Shown here one piece after another: positions 17,877-26,765 of a stretch of DNA of 64,000 bases. A program made the translations under genes and the position numbers. Position 1 is the stretch's first letter. The number at the start of each line of letters is the position of its first letter. The notes beneath the pieces were generated by a model that worked only from the letters and a program-made list of their open reading frames with translations, made no database searches and was not told the origin of the DNA. Source of the DNA: CAZDQL01 sp964507325 (GTDB lineage Bacteria; Planctomycetota; UBA1135; GCA-002686595). The stretch covers positions 32,118 through 96,117 of the forward strand of contig CAZDQL010000013.1 of the NCBI GenBank assembly GCA_964507325.1, read 5' to 3'.

Positions 17877-18391
17877 TGCGCCTCGAGATAGAGGTGGATC
17901 TTCTCCACGTACTCCGCTGCGCTCTCGACGATGACCGCCACCTCCTCGTCGGTCACGCTGCGCAGCACCTTGCCGGGCACGCCCGCCACCAGGGAACGCG
18001 AGGGGATCACCTGGTTCTCGCGCACCACCGTGCCGGCGGCGACGATCGACTCCGCGCCGATCTTCGAGCCGCCGAGCAGGACCGCCCCCATCCCGATCAG
18101 CGAGCGCTCCCCCACCGCTGCGCCGTGCAGCACGCAGCGGTGACCGACGAGAACGTCCTCCCCGATCTGCATCGGAACCTCTGGATCGGGATGGACGATG
18201 CACAGGTCCTGGATGTTGGTGCGCGCGCCGATCACGATCGGCGCGTCGTCGCCGCGCAGCACGCTGCCGAACCAGATACCGACTCCCTCGCCCAGCTCGA
18301 TGGCTCCTGTCAGGGTGGCATTCTCGGCCGCGTAGGCGCCCCCGGGGAGGGGGCGCAGGAGGCCGTGACTGGGGTAGTACTCCATTCTCAC
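17873..18391 (-). CDS. Gamma carbonic anhydrase-family hexapeptide protein
   Basis: The 172-residue protein has a left-handed beta-helix of hexapeptide repeats and the three zinc-binding His in the family positions: His67 (VHP), His84 and His89 (VGHRCVLHG). The end is the usual C-terminal helix (EYVEKIHLYLEAQ). Relatives include YrdA, PaaY and archaeal Cam. The Cam proton-shuttle acidic loop is absent, as in most bacterial homologues, so carbonic anhydrase activity is not assured; thioesterase or metal-storage roles are alternatives. It sits 19 bases after the CPBP gene and overlaps larE by GTGA, so it is co-transcribed with both. Confidence 0.88.
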   Translation of the reverse strand: MRMEYYPSHGLLRPLPGGAYAAENATLTGAIELGEGVGIWFGSVLRGDDAPIVIGARTNIQDLCIVHPDPEVPMQIGEDVLVGHRCVLHGAAVGERSLIGMGAVLLGGSKIGAESIVAAGTVVRENQVIPSRSLVAGVPGKVLRSVTDEEVAVIVESAAEYVEKIHLYLEAQ

Positions 18392-18410
18392 TCCACGTAC
18401 GGGGGGAGGG

Positions 18411-19253
18411 TCATGCCGCGAGGGCCAGGATGAGGACTTGCGCCCCGTTGTGCACGATGTGGGCCGCCGCGCAGGCGGCCAGACGACCGGTGCGGTGTCG
18501 CAGCAGCCCCAGCATCAACCCGATCGCCAGGACGGGCAGGAAGGCCCCCGCATCGTGGAGCAACGCGAAGAGCGCGGCGGTGGTGCCGACGCCGCCCAGC
18601 GGTCCCAGCCAGCTCACCAGGAGGGGTTGCAGGAAGCCGCGGAAGGCCAGCTCCTCCAGGGGGGGCACGATCAGGACGGCGAACAGCGCGGCGATGAGGA
18701 AGTCCTCCCCACCGGCCGCCTCGAAGCCGTCCCCCCACGCCTGTGGAGCCCAGCTCCCCCCGGACAGCTCGTGGAGCCAGGGCCAGATCATCCCCAAGCC
18801 GAAGATCAGCGGGTAGGTGAGGGCCCAGACCCACACGCCGTCGACCGCGGCGCGCACCGATCGGGTGCGGGGGACGCCGAGGGCGGCTCCCCCACCGGGC
18901 CGCTCGGCCCAGACCTGGATCGCGAGGCCGACGGCTCCCAGGGCCAAGGCGAGCAGCGCGAGCTGGGCGCCGAGGGGCGCAGGGGCGGCGTCACTCCCGG
19001 CCTCGCCCCCCGCGCTGGGGTAGAGCCAGACCAGGAGGACCGAACCGAGCATGATCGCGAGCAAGTAGACGACGACCCCCCCCACGAGCTCGAACGCTCC
19101 CCAGGGGGGCCGCACCTCCTCCCGCGCCGGCCAGCGGCGCTGCGTCAGGCGCGCCGCGAGGAGCGCCAGGGGAGCTCCGAGCAGGGCGGCCACCGCCAGC
19201 CCCCCCAGAGCGACGCTCGGGGTGGCTGCCTCCGCCGCTTCCGCGGGGATCAC
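18411..19253 (-). CDS. CPBP-family intramembrane metalloprotease
   Basis: The start is taken as the GTG at 19253, overlapping the thiG stop in a GTGA arrangement, rather than the out-of-place upstream frame; this gives 280 residues. There are about seven hydrophobic segments. The family motifs are present: EELAFRGF (about residue 197) with the glutamate pair and Arg, then LLHD, and HIVHNGAQV near the C-terminus, which together make the Rce1-type metal site. CPBP proteases cleave membrane or prenylated substrates, or act in bacteriocin self-immunity. The link to thiamine genes is positional only. Confidence 0.88.
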   Translation of the reverse strand: MIPAEAAEAATPSVALGGLAVAALLGAPLALLAARLTQRRWPAREEVRPPWGAFELVGGVVVYLLAIMLGSVLLVWLYPSAGGEAGSDAAPAPLGAQLALLALALGAVGLAIQVWAERPGGGAALGVPRTRSVRAAVDGVWVWALTYPLIFGLGMIWPWLHELSGGSWAPQAWGDGFEAAGGEDFLIAALFAVLIVPPLEELAFRGFLQPLLVSWLGPLGGVGTTAALFALLHDAGAFLPVLAIGLMLGLLRHRTGRLAACAAAHIVHNGAQVLILALAA

Positions 19254-20074
19254 CGCGGCGGCCCCGCCTCTTCGATCAGACCCTCCTCGGGGGAGGAGGC
19301 GTTGGCGTAGAGGCGGCGCCCGATGCGTCCGGCGAGGAAGGCGTGGCGTCCGGAGCAACACGCGTCGCGCATCGCCGCCGCCATGCGCAGGGGCTGGCGC
19401 GCTCCGGCGATCCCGGTGTTGAGCAGGACCCCGGCGGCGCCGAGCTCCATGGCACACGTCACGTCGGAGGCGGTCCCCACGCCGGCGTCGACGATCACCG
19501 GTAGGTCGACCAGCTCGAGCAGGATGCGGATGGCGTTGGGATTCAAGATCCCCTGCCCCGAGCCGATCGGCGAACCGGCCGGCATCACGCTGACCACCCC
19601 CAACTCCGCCAGGCGCACCGCCAGGCGCGGGTCGTCGGAGGTGTAGACCATCACGTCGAACCCCTCGCCCACCAGGGTCTCCGCGGCCTCCAAGGTGCCC
19701 ACGGGATCGGGCAGCAAGGTGCGCGGGTCTCCCAGGACCTCGAGCTTGACGAAGTTGGTCTCGAGCAGGTCACGCGCCAGCCGCGCCGTGCGCACCGCGC
19801 TCTCGGCGTCGAAGCACCCGGCGGTGTTGGGCAGCACGTGGTAGCCCCCCTCGCGCACCACGTCGAGCAAGGTACGGTCCCCCTCGGCGCTCTGGTCGAC
19901 CCGTCGAATCGCCACGGTGACCATCTCGGTGCCACTGATCTCGAGGGCCCGAGCGGTCTCCTCGAGGGAGGCGTACTTGCCGGTCCCCACCAGCAGGCGG
20001 GAGGAGAGCTGGACGTCACCCAGGACCAGGGGCTCGTCGCTGAGGTGGGGGGCGCTGGCTTCCGTCGTCTGCAT
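19250..20074 (-). CDS. thiG: Thiazole synthase ThiG
   Basis: The full-length 274-residue TIM-barrel enzyme shows the hallmark segments LLVGTGKYASLEETARAL, VAIRRVD, LPNTAGC, FVKLEVLGD (catalytic Lys), MPAGSPIGSGQGI and VDAGVGTASDV. ThiG condenses 1-deoxy-D-xylulose 5-phosphate, dehydroglycine and sulfur from ThiS thiocarboxylate to build the thiazole of thiamine. It follows thiS by 12 bases and overlaps the CPBP gene. ThiF, ThiH/ThiO and ThiE are not nearby, so the rest of the pathway must be elsewhere. Confidence 0.97.
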   Translation of the reverse strand: MQTTEASAPHLSDEPLVLGDVQLSSRLLVGTGKYASLEETARALEISGTEMVTVAIRRVDQSAEGDRTLLDVVREGGYHVLPNTAGCFDAESAVRTARLARDLLETNFVKLEVLGDPRTLLPDPVGTLEAAETLVGEGFDVMVYTSDDPRLAVRLAELGVVSVMPAGSPIGSGQGILNPNAIRILLELVDLPVIVDAGVGTASDVTCAMELGAAGVLLNTGIAGARQPLRMAAAMRDACCSGRHAFLAGRIGRRLYANASSPEEGLIEEAGPPR

Positions 20075-20086
20075 CGTAGGTCTCCC

Positions 20087-20305
20087 TCAGCCCCCTCCCA
20101 CCATCGTCACCAGCTCGACCCGATCCCCCTCTGCGAGGGAGCGCTCGCCGCGCTCGGCGCGCGGCACCAGCTCGCGGTTGACCTCCACGGCAACCTGCTC
20201 GGGAGTCAACTCGAGGAGCGCTATCAGGTCGGCGACGCTGGCCCCGGCCGGGACCTGCTTGGGATCGCCGTTCAACCGGATCTCGATGTCGGGGGGCCGG
20301 ACCAT
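20087..20305 (-). CDS. thiS: Sulfur carrier protein ThiS
   Basis: This 72-residue ubiquitin-fold protein ends in VTMVGGG, giving the C-terminal Gly-Gly that is adenylated and thiocarboxylated. The first strand IEIRLNGDP and the VAVEVNRELVPR segment are typical of ThiS. It is the partner of ThiG encoded 12 bases downstream. A TAGAAT box on the minus strand at 20316-20321 lies only about 11 bases before the ATG, which would make a very short leader; its -35 is poor. I looked for a TPP riboswitch in the 121 bases upstream and saw none. Confidence 0.95.
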   Translation of the reverse strand: MVRPPDIEIRLNGDPKQVPAGASVADLIALLELTPEQVAVEVNRELVPRAERGERSLAEGDRVELVTMVGGG

Positions 20306-20426
20306 TGGGCCGAGGATTCTACCGGGCCGAGCGGGAAGGAACAGGGAGAGGGAAGGCGGCCCAGCTGCGGATCTCCCACACGGGGAGTCCCAACCGCGAC
20401 GGGGGGTGAGCTCTCCGGCTCTGGCC

Positions 20427-21611
20427 CTACTCCACCCGCAGGAAGGCGCACTTCAAGTAGTGCGACTCGGGCAGGGAGAGGAGGTGCGGGTGGTCCGGGG
20501 CGGCCCCGGCGAGCTCTTCCAGCCGCGCCGGGCGGCCGGCCAGGTGGGAGGACTTGGCCAGGAACTCGAGGAAGTCGGCGCTGCGCACGTTGTGGGAACA
20601 GGAGGCGCTGACGAGCACCGCCCCGGGGGCGCAGAGGGCCAGCCCGCGGCGGTTCAGCTCGACGTAGCCCCGCTCGGCGCCGGCGATCTCCTTGCGGCTG
20701 CGGGCGAAGGCGGGTGGATCGACGACCACCAGGCCGTAGCTCCCCGCCCCCTCCCCCTCGGCCAGCGCCTTCAAGGCCTTCATGCAGTTGGTGCGCTCGA
20801 CGCGCACCCGGTCGGCGACCCCGTTGCGCCGGGCGTTGTCGACCAGCCGGGCGCAGGCGGCCTGGTTCTGCTCCAGGCAGAGCACCTCCTCCGCCCCCGC
20901 CAGGGCGGCGCGGATCCCGAAGAGCCCGTCGTAGGAGAAGGCGTCGAGGACGCGGCGCCCCGCGGCGTGGGCGGCCGCGGTCCTGCGATTCGGGACCTGG
21001 TCGAGGTAGTGGCCCGTCTTGTGGCCGCCGAGCACGTCGACCGAATAGCGGAGATCGCCGTCGCGCACTTCGACGTGAGCCTCGGCATCGCCGCGCAGCA
21101 CCTCGACGCGCCGCGCCAGGTTCTCGAAGCGCCGGACGGAGGTGTCGGAGCGGTCGACGACCACCGTCGGCTCGAAGGGCAGCTCCTCGAACAAGAGCTC
21201 CAAGAGGAAGTCGCGCATGCGATCGGCGGACTGGGTGCCGCACTGCAAGACGACGGTGGTGGCGTAGCGATCGGCGACGAAGCCGGGCAGGCCGTCGGCG
21301 TCGCCCGCGATCAACCGGCAGGCCCCATCCGGATCGAGCATTCCGAGTGCAGCGCGCGCCTGGACCGCGCGTCGCACCCTGTCCGCCCAGAAGGCGCGCT
21401 TGGGCTGCTGGGGTTCGCGGGTGACGAAGCGCAGGGCGATGCGCGAGCTGGTGGAGAAGAGGGCCCATCCGAGGAGATCCCCCTCGGGGCTCTCCACCGG
21501 CAGGAGCTCGCCCGGCTCCCCCTCCCCACGCGCGACGTCGTCGGTGTAGACCCAGGGGTGGCCGCTCAGGTGCCAGCGACGTCCCTTGCCGGTGAGAGTG
21601 ATCTTGCCCAT
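20427..21611 (-). CDS. RlmI-type class I SAM-dependent 23S rRNA methyltransferase
   Basis: The protein has 394 residues. Residues 1-75 form a PUA domain (GRRWHLSGHPWVYTDDV), followed by the RlmI-like central region (DGLPGFVADRYATTVVLQ). The Rossmann SAM domain includes VLDAFSYDGLFGI (motif I, about residue 220), VVVDPPAFARS (motif IV, about 294) and SASCSH. RlmI makes m5C1962 in 23S rRNA of E. coli; many family members remain uncharacterised, so site and base specificity are inferred. The gene follows the HEAT/TPR gene by 16 bases. Confidence 0.9.
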   Translation of the reverse strand: MGKITLTGKGRRWHLSGHPWVYTDDVARGEGEPGELLPVESPEGDLLGWALFSTSSRIALRFVTREPQQPKRAFWADRVRRAVQARAALGMLDPDGACRLIAGDADGLPGFVADRYATTVVLQCGTQSADRMRDFLLELLFEELPFEPTVVVDRSDTSVRRFENLARRVEVLRGDAEAHVEVRDGDLRYSVDVLGGHKTGHYLDQVPNRRTAAAHAAGRRVLDAFSYDGLFGIRAALAGAEEVLCLEQNQAACARLVDNARRNGVADRVRVERTNCMKALKALAEGEGAGSYGLVVVDPPAFARSRKEIAGAERGYVELNRRGLALCAPGAVLVSASCSHNVRSADFLEFLAKSSHLAGRPARLEELAGAAPDHPHLLSLPESHYLKCAFLRVE

Positions 21612-21627
21612 GGCCGTCTTCTCGCGT

Positions 21628-24093
21628 TCAGCGCTCTCCCACGAGCTCGACGAAGCGCGGGTCCCCCCTGAGGTTCGTCAGGTCCGGATCCCCGCGGGCC
21701 CACTCCGCTTGGCGCCGGCGCGAGGCCTCGCTCGAGTGGTTCTCCAGGAGCTCCCGCTCGAGGTACTCGAGCGCCCTGCCGGTCTCCCCGAGCAGGGCGT
21801 GGGTGCAGGCCAGGTTGTACCAGGTCTGGGGGCCGGGTCGCACCTCGCGCAAGAGGTGGCGAGCCTCCGCCGCGCGCCCCGAACGGGCGCGGTAGCAGGC
21901 GAGCAGCACGGTCATGAACTCGTCCTGGCGCAGCTCGTAGGCGCGCTCGTAGTAGGCGAGGGCGCGCTCGGGATCCCCCATCTTCACGTTGGCGTTCACC
22001 GCCAGGGAGACGAGGGCCGTGGAGCGCAGCGCCTCGTAGGGGGCCAGATCGCGGGGGCGGGCGCCGTTCTCCGTGAGCTGGCGCTCCAACCCCTCCAGCC
22101 GCTCGACCGCTCCGAGCAACGCCTCCTCCGCACGTCGGGGCTCGTCCTCGTCGGTGTAGGAGCTGCCGATCAAGAGGTCGGCGCGCACGAAGAGGCTCTG
22201 GCCGTGGTAGTACCACCAGTTCGACACGCCGCTCTGCTCCAGGTCCTCCTTCATGCGCCGCGCCACCCGGCGCGCTTCGATCCCGCGCCCCTCCTCGCGC
22301 AGATCGCGCGCCAGCCAGAGCGCCTGACTGCCGGGGATGCGCAGCTCGAGCAGATCCTCTCCCGGCCGACCGGTGGCGAAGGCCCCTTCCAAGAGCCGGC
22401 GGCGGCGGTCCAGCGCCTCGAGCTCGGCGATCTCCTCCTCGGGCAGCTCGCCGCTGGGCTCGCGACGGTTGGCAAGACGCTCGCTGAGCTCGTCGATGCG
22501 TTCGACGACCCCCTCGAGGCGCGCGCGCTGCACCTCGTCGAGGAGGGCGCGGCGGCGCGGATCGAGGCTCGGATCGAGCTCTCCGGCGGGCTCGTCGGCG
22601 GCGGGGACGAATCCGGGCAGCTCGAGGGGCGCCACCGAGGCCAGGGCGCGGCCCAACTCCCACTGCAGCTCGATGGCGCGCTCGATCGTGAGTCCCGGGA
22701 GGTGGACTCCGGTGAAGAGCAGGCGGTAGGGGGAGAGCTCGGTGTCGAAGAGCCGATCCCATCCGGTCAGGGCCTCCCCCGCCACCCGGGCGAAGTGCCC
22801 CTGGGCTTCCACCGACAGGCGGTGGGTCGCACGGGCGTGCTCCAGGACGGAGGGATCGGCGGGAGCGCCCCCTTCGGCGAGGAGCACCAGGGCCTGGGCC
22901 ACCTCCACCAAGGCGCGCTGGTGCAGGGCGTCGACGTGATCCAGCCGCGAGGCGTCGTCTCCCCGATCGCGCCGCTCCCCCAGGGTGGCGTCGAGGACCG
23001 CCGCGGCCCCGGTCAGCAGCTCTCGAGCCGCGCCCGACCGGCCGAGGGCGAGCTCGGCGATCCCCTCCAGGTAGAGGGAGCGGAAGAGCCACAGCCTCCC
23101 GTCCACCAGCTCGTCCCCGGAGAGGGAGACGAAGGAAGCCCCCGCACCGCGGGTCGTCCGCCCCGCCCGCATCGCCCGGGCCGCCTCCCGCGCCCCCGCG
23201 GGATCGCCCCCCGGGTAGAGGGCGAAGAGCGCCCGGTGGTGGTGCACGACCCGCGGATCGATCCCCGCGGACGCGAGCTCCCCGAGCAGCCGGTCCGCCC
23301 GCTGCGCCTGGCCGAGGGTGCGCAGGCGAGCGAGGAGCTCCTCGAAGGCGCGTCGCGCCCCCTTCCGCACCGCGGCCGAGGGATGGCTCAACCCCAAGAC
23401 CAGGGGAGCCAGGTCGGAGAGGCGCTCGCCCCCCTCGGCGTCGTCGGCGAGCAACCGGCCGTGCAGGGGCAGGACCGCCGCCAGGACGTCGTCGGGGGTG
23501 CGAGCCTGGGGATCCACGCTGAAGCCCGCCGCAGCGAGCTCCGCGACCAGGCGTGTGGAGCGGGGAGTGGTGGGCAGGCTCGCCGCCGCTCGGGCGCGCT
23601 CCGGGGGGGGAAGGCTCCTCGCGAGTCGCGCCAGGGCGGCCACCGCCTGCGAGCAATCCAGCTCCCCGAGAGCCTCCAAGGCCCGGGAGCGCAGCGCGGA
23701 GCGGGGATCGATCTCGGCGCGCTCCGCCAGTGCGGCGACCCGCGCGGGGGCGGAGGCCGGGGGCAGATCGGGGCGGGCCAGGAGGTCGATCAGGAGGGCC
23801 CGCACCTGTCGATCGGGGTCGGCGGCGAGGGGGATCACGCGCTCCACCAGGGTGGGGTCCGCGAGCTGGATCAGCAGCTCGGCCCGCGCCCGGCGCTCCG
23901 GGGCGCTCGCCCCCTCGAAGCCCTCCAGGAGCAGGAGCGCCCCCTCCCGTCGCTCCCCCCCCTCGAGACCGGCGAGCGCGCGCCGCGCGCCCTCGACGAC
24001 CTCGGGATCGGGATGCGCGAGCTCCCCCACCCGCTGCGCGAGATCCTGGGCGGCGGGGCAGAGGAGGGCCAGGGCAATGAGGCTCGCGATCAT
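21628..24093 (-). CDS. Large secreted HEAT/TPR-repeat protein
   Basis: The frame is open to 24252 but the first part is encoded by the inverted-repeat element; I start at the ATG at 24093, which opens a short signal peptide (MIASLIALALLCPAAQD) and has GGGGAG upstream. The 821-residue product has HEAT-like helical repeats at residues 20-250 and a central helical domain. The C-terminal TPR (ALAYYERAYEL, TWYNLACTHALLGETGRALEYL) ends in the DPDLTNLRGDPRFVEL motif common at TPR protein ends. A periplasmic scaffold is likely. The element immediately upstream may alter its expression. Confidence 0.8.
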   Translation of the reverse strand: MIASLIALALLCPAAQDLAQRVGELAHPDPEVVEGARRALAGLEGGERREGALLLLEGFEGASAPERRARAELLIQLADPTLVERVIPLAADPDRQVRALLIDLLARPDLPPASAPARVAALAERAEIDPRSALRSRALEALGELDCSQAVAALARLARSLPPPERARAAASLPTTPRSTRLVAELAAAGFSVDPQARTPDDVLAAVLPLHGRLLADDAEGGERLSDLAPLVLGLSHPSAAVRKGARRAFEELLARLRTLGQAQRADRLLGELASAGIDPRVVHHHRALFALYPGGDPAGAREAARAMRAGRTTRGAGASFVSLSGDELVDGRLWLFRSLYLEGIAELALGRSGAARELLTGAAAVLDATLGERRDRGDDASRLDHVDALHQRALVEVAQALVLLAEGGAPADPSVLEHARATHRLSVEAQGHFARVAGEALTGWDRLFDTELSPYRLLFTGVHLPGLTIERAIELQWELGRALASVAPLELPGFVPAADEPAGELDPSLDPRRRALLDEVQRARLEGVVERIDELSERLANRREPSGELPEEEIAELEALDRRRRLLEGAFATGRPGEDLLELRIPGSQALWLARDLREEGRGIEARRVARRMKEDLEQSGVSNWWYYHGQSLFVRADLLIGSSYTDEDEPRRAEEALLGAVERLEGLERQLTENGARPRDLAPYEALRSTALVSLAVNANVKMGDPERALAYYERAYELRQDEFMTVLLACYRARSGRAAEARHLLREVRPGPQTWYNLACTHALLGETGRALEYLERELLENHSSEASRRRQAEWARGDPDLTNLRGDPRFVELVGER

Positions 24094-24105
24094 CCCACGC
24101 TCCCC

Positions 24106-24321
24106 ACTGAACTGCCGCCCTTCGGTGGGCATCCCGCGGGACTGCTCGCCGTAGCACCTTTGCCAGCAAGGACTTGGAGTGCCCGGCCGCTGTAGCAGGC
24201 CCTGCCAAATGGGTGACGGACCCGAGGTGGGCGGCCGGCTGCCGTGGAGCAACCTGGAAGGGAGGCCCGACTGCGGTAGTCGAGAGGCCGCCGTCCGAGA
24301 TGCACACCGAAGGGGGGCAGT

Positions 24322-24326
<5 letters not shown>
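24106..24326. mobile_element. 221-bp element with 28-bp terminal inverted repeats (MITE-like)
   Basis: The left repeat 24106-24133 and the reverse complement of the right repeat 24299-24326 match at 26 of 28 positions; both begin ACTGAACTGCC and end GCATC. The interior has no gene of its own. The right repeat overlaps the stop codon of the sigma-54 activator-like gene and the left repeat ends 12 bases before the next ATG, so the element fills nearly the whole gap. A third, single copy of the repeat lies at 51969-51996. The TG...CA outer ends recall IS3-type termini. No target duplication is evident. Confidence 0.6.
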
Positions 24327-25299
<973 letters not shown>

Positions 25300-25503
25300 C
25301 GGGTCGGCTGCGGGGAGGGGCGGATCAGGCGATCCCGCGCCCTGACGGGGGATCCACGGCGGAGGTCGGGACGCCCTGCGTAGGGGGGGCCCCCGGTTGA
25401 CTCATCCGCTCCGAATACCCACACTGTCGCATCACCGACCCTCTGGACAAGTCCGCGCGAGCGGACCCTGACGGAAGTGGGGCGCGCCCCACTTCTCTTC
25501 ATA

Positions 25504-25532
25504 TTGACACTTGCGTATTGAAACAGACTAGC
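25504..25532 (+). promoter_or_regulatory. Possible promoter element upstream of nusA
   Basis: A perfect -35 hexamer TTGACA lies at 25504-25509 in a locally AT-rich patch, 50-80 bases before the nusA ATG. The -10 at the expected place (ACTAGC, 25527-25532) is poor. The stretch shares TTGCGTATT with the pilV-like promoter. It lies in the 283-base gap between the divergent sigma-54 activator-like gene and nusA; I see nothing else in that gap. Confidence 0.3.
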
Positions 25533-25582
25533 CGTCTGCCCTCCAGCCCCACGCCAGCCGCCAGCAGCCCTCACCCCCTCTC

Positions 25583-26710
25583 ATGAACGGCGAAGAGCTC
25601 CTCCGGCTGATCGACGTGATCCACACCTCCAAGGACATCCCCAAGGAGGTGATCTTCCGGGCACTCGAAGAGGCCCTCGCGGCGGGGGTACGCAAGCGCT
25701 TGGGACTGGGGGAGGATCTGATCGTGACCATCGACCGCGGCAGCGGGGAGGTCACCACCGAGGACGACGAGCAGCTCTACGAGTTCGACCTGGCGGAATT
25801 GGGTCGCATCGCGGCCCAGGCGGTCAAACAGGGCTTCACCCAGCGGGTGCGGGAGGCGGAGCGAGACGTGCTCTTCGAGGAGTTCGAGGGGCGCGTCGGG
25901 ACCCTGGTCAACGGCGTGGTCCAGCGCTACGAGGGCAATGACCTGATCATCAACCTGGGGCGGGTGGAAGCCTACGTTCCCAAGGAGGATCGGGTGCGCA
26001 GCGAGACCTACGCCCCGGGTGATCGCATCCGCGGCATCGTGGTCGAGGTGCGCAAGGACGGCAGCCGTGTCCGGATCGTCGTCAGCCGCACCCACCCGGA
26101 CCTGGTGCGCCGCCTCTTCGAGCTCGAGGTTCCGGAGATCGCCGACTCGATCATCGAAACCAAGCGGGTCGTGCGGGAGCCCGGCTACCGCACGAAGATG
26201 GCAGTCACCTCTTCCGATCCGAAGATCGACTGCATCGGCGCCTGTGTGGGCGTGCGCGGATCGCGCATCAAGGCCGTCATCGACGAGCTGCGCGGAGAGC
26301 GTATCGACATCATCCGCTGGAGCGACTCCCTCGAGACGTTGATCATGAACGGGCTGAAGCCCGCCGTAATCCACCTCGACAACATCTACCCCGACGAGGA
26401 ACGCCACTCCGCCGTGGTGATCGTCGATGAGGACCAGCAGTCGCTCGCCATCGGCAAGCGCGGCCAGAACGTCCGCCTGGCGAGCCGTCTGTGCGGCTGG
26501 GACATCGACATCAAGACGCGCGAGGAGTTCTTCGGCAGCGAGGAAGAAGAAGCGAGCGAGGAACCCGAGGAGACCCCCGCCGCGGAGCCGTCCGCGGAGC
26601 AGGAGCCCTCAGAACAAGACGAGACACCGACCACCGGAGACACCGATGCAGACCCGGACGCGCCCGTCGAGAGCGCGCCGGGAGAAGAGGGGCCGCGGAG
26701 CGAAGCCTGA
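25583..26710 (+). CDS. nusA: Transcription termination/antitermination factor NusA
   Basis: The 375-residue product has the N-terminal RNA-polymerase-binding domain (residues 1-125) and an S1 domain (VGTLVNGVVQRYEGNDLIINLG, about 110-190). Two KH domains follow with the conserved DPKIDCIGACVGVRGSRIK and EDQQSLAIGKRGQNVRLASRL. A 35-residue acidic tail (EEEEASEEPEE...) replaces the AR repeats of E. coli NusA. NusA binds RNA polymerase and nascent RNA to modulate pausing and termination. It heads the nusA-infB-rbfA operon; rimP, often the first gene of this operon, is not upstream here, where the neighbour is divergent. Confidence 0.97.
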   Translation: MNGEELLRLIDVIHTSKDIPKEVIFRALEEALAAGVRKRLGLGEDLIVTIDRGSGEVTTEDDEQLYEFDLAELGRIAAQAVKQGFTQRVREAERDVLFEEFEGRVGTLVNGVVQRYEGNDLIINLGRVEAYVPKEDRVRSETYAPGDRIRGIVVEVRKDGSRVRIVVSRTHPDLVRRLFELEVPEIADSIIETKRVVREPGYRTKMAVTSSDPKIDCIGACVGVRGSRIKAVIDELRGERIDIIRWSDSLETLIMNGLKPAVIHLDNIYPDEERHSAVVIVDEDQQSLAIGKRGQNVRLASRLCGWDIDIKTREEFFGSEEEEASEEPEETPAAEPSAEQEPSEQDETPTTGDTDADPDAPVESAPGEEGPRSEA

Positions 26711-26765
26711 TACGCTCTCCGGAACCCCCATTCACTCGATCTCCCCAACCGCGACCAGCTGGTAG

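Noticed and set aside
20306..20426. Possible TPP riboswitch upstream of thiS
   Set aside because: The conserved CTGAGA and the ACCTGATC-type core are not present in the minus-strand sequence, and the gap is only 121 bases.
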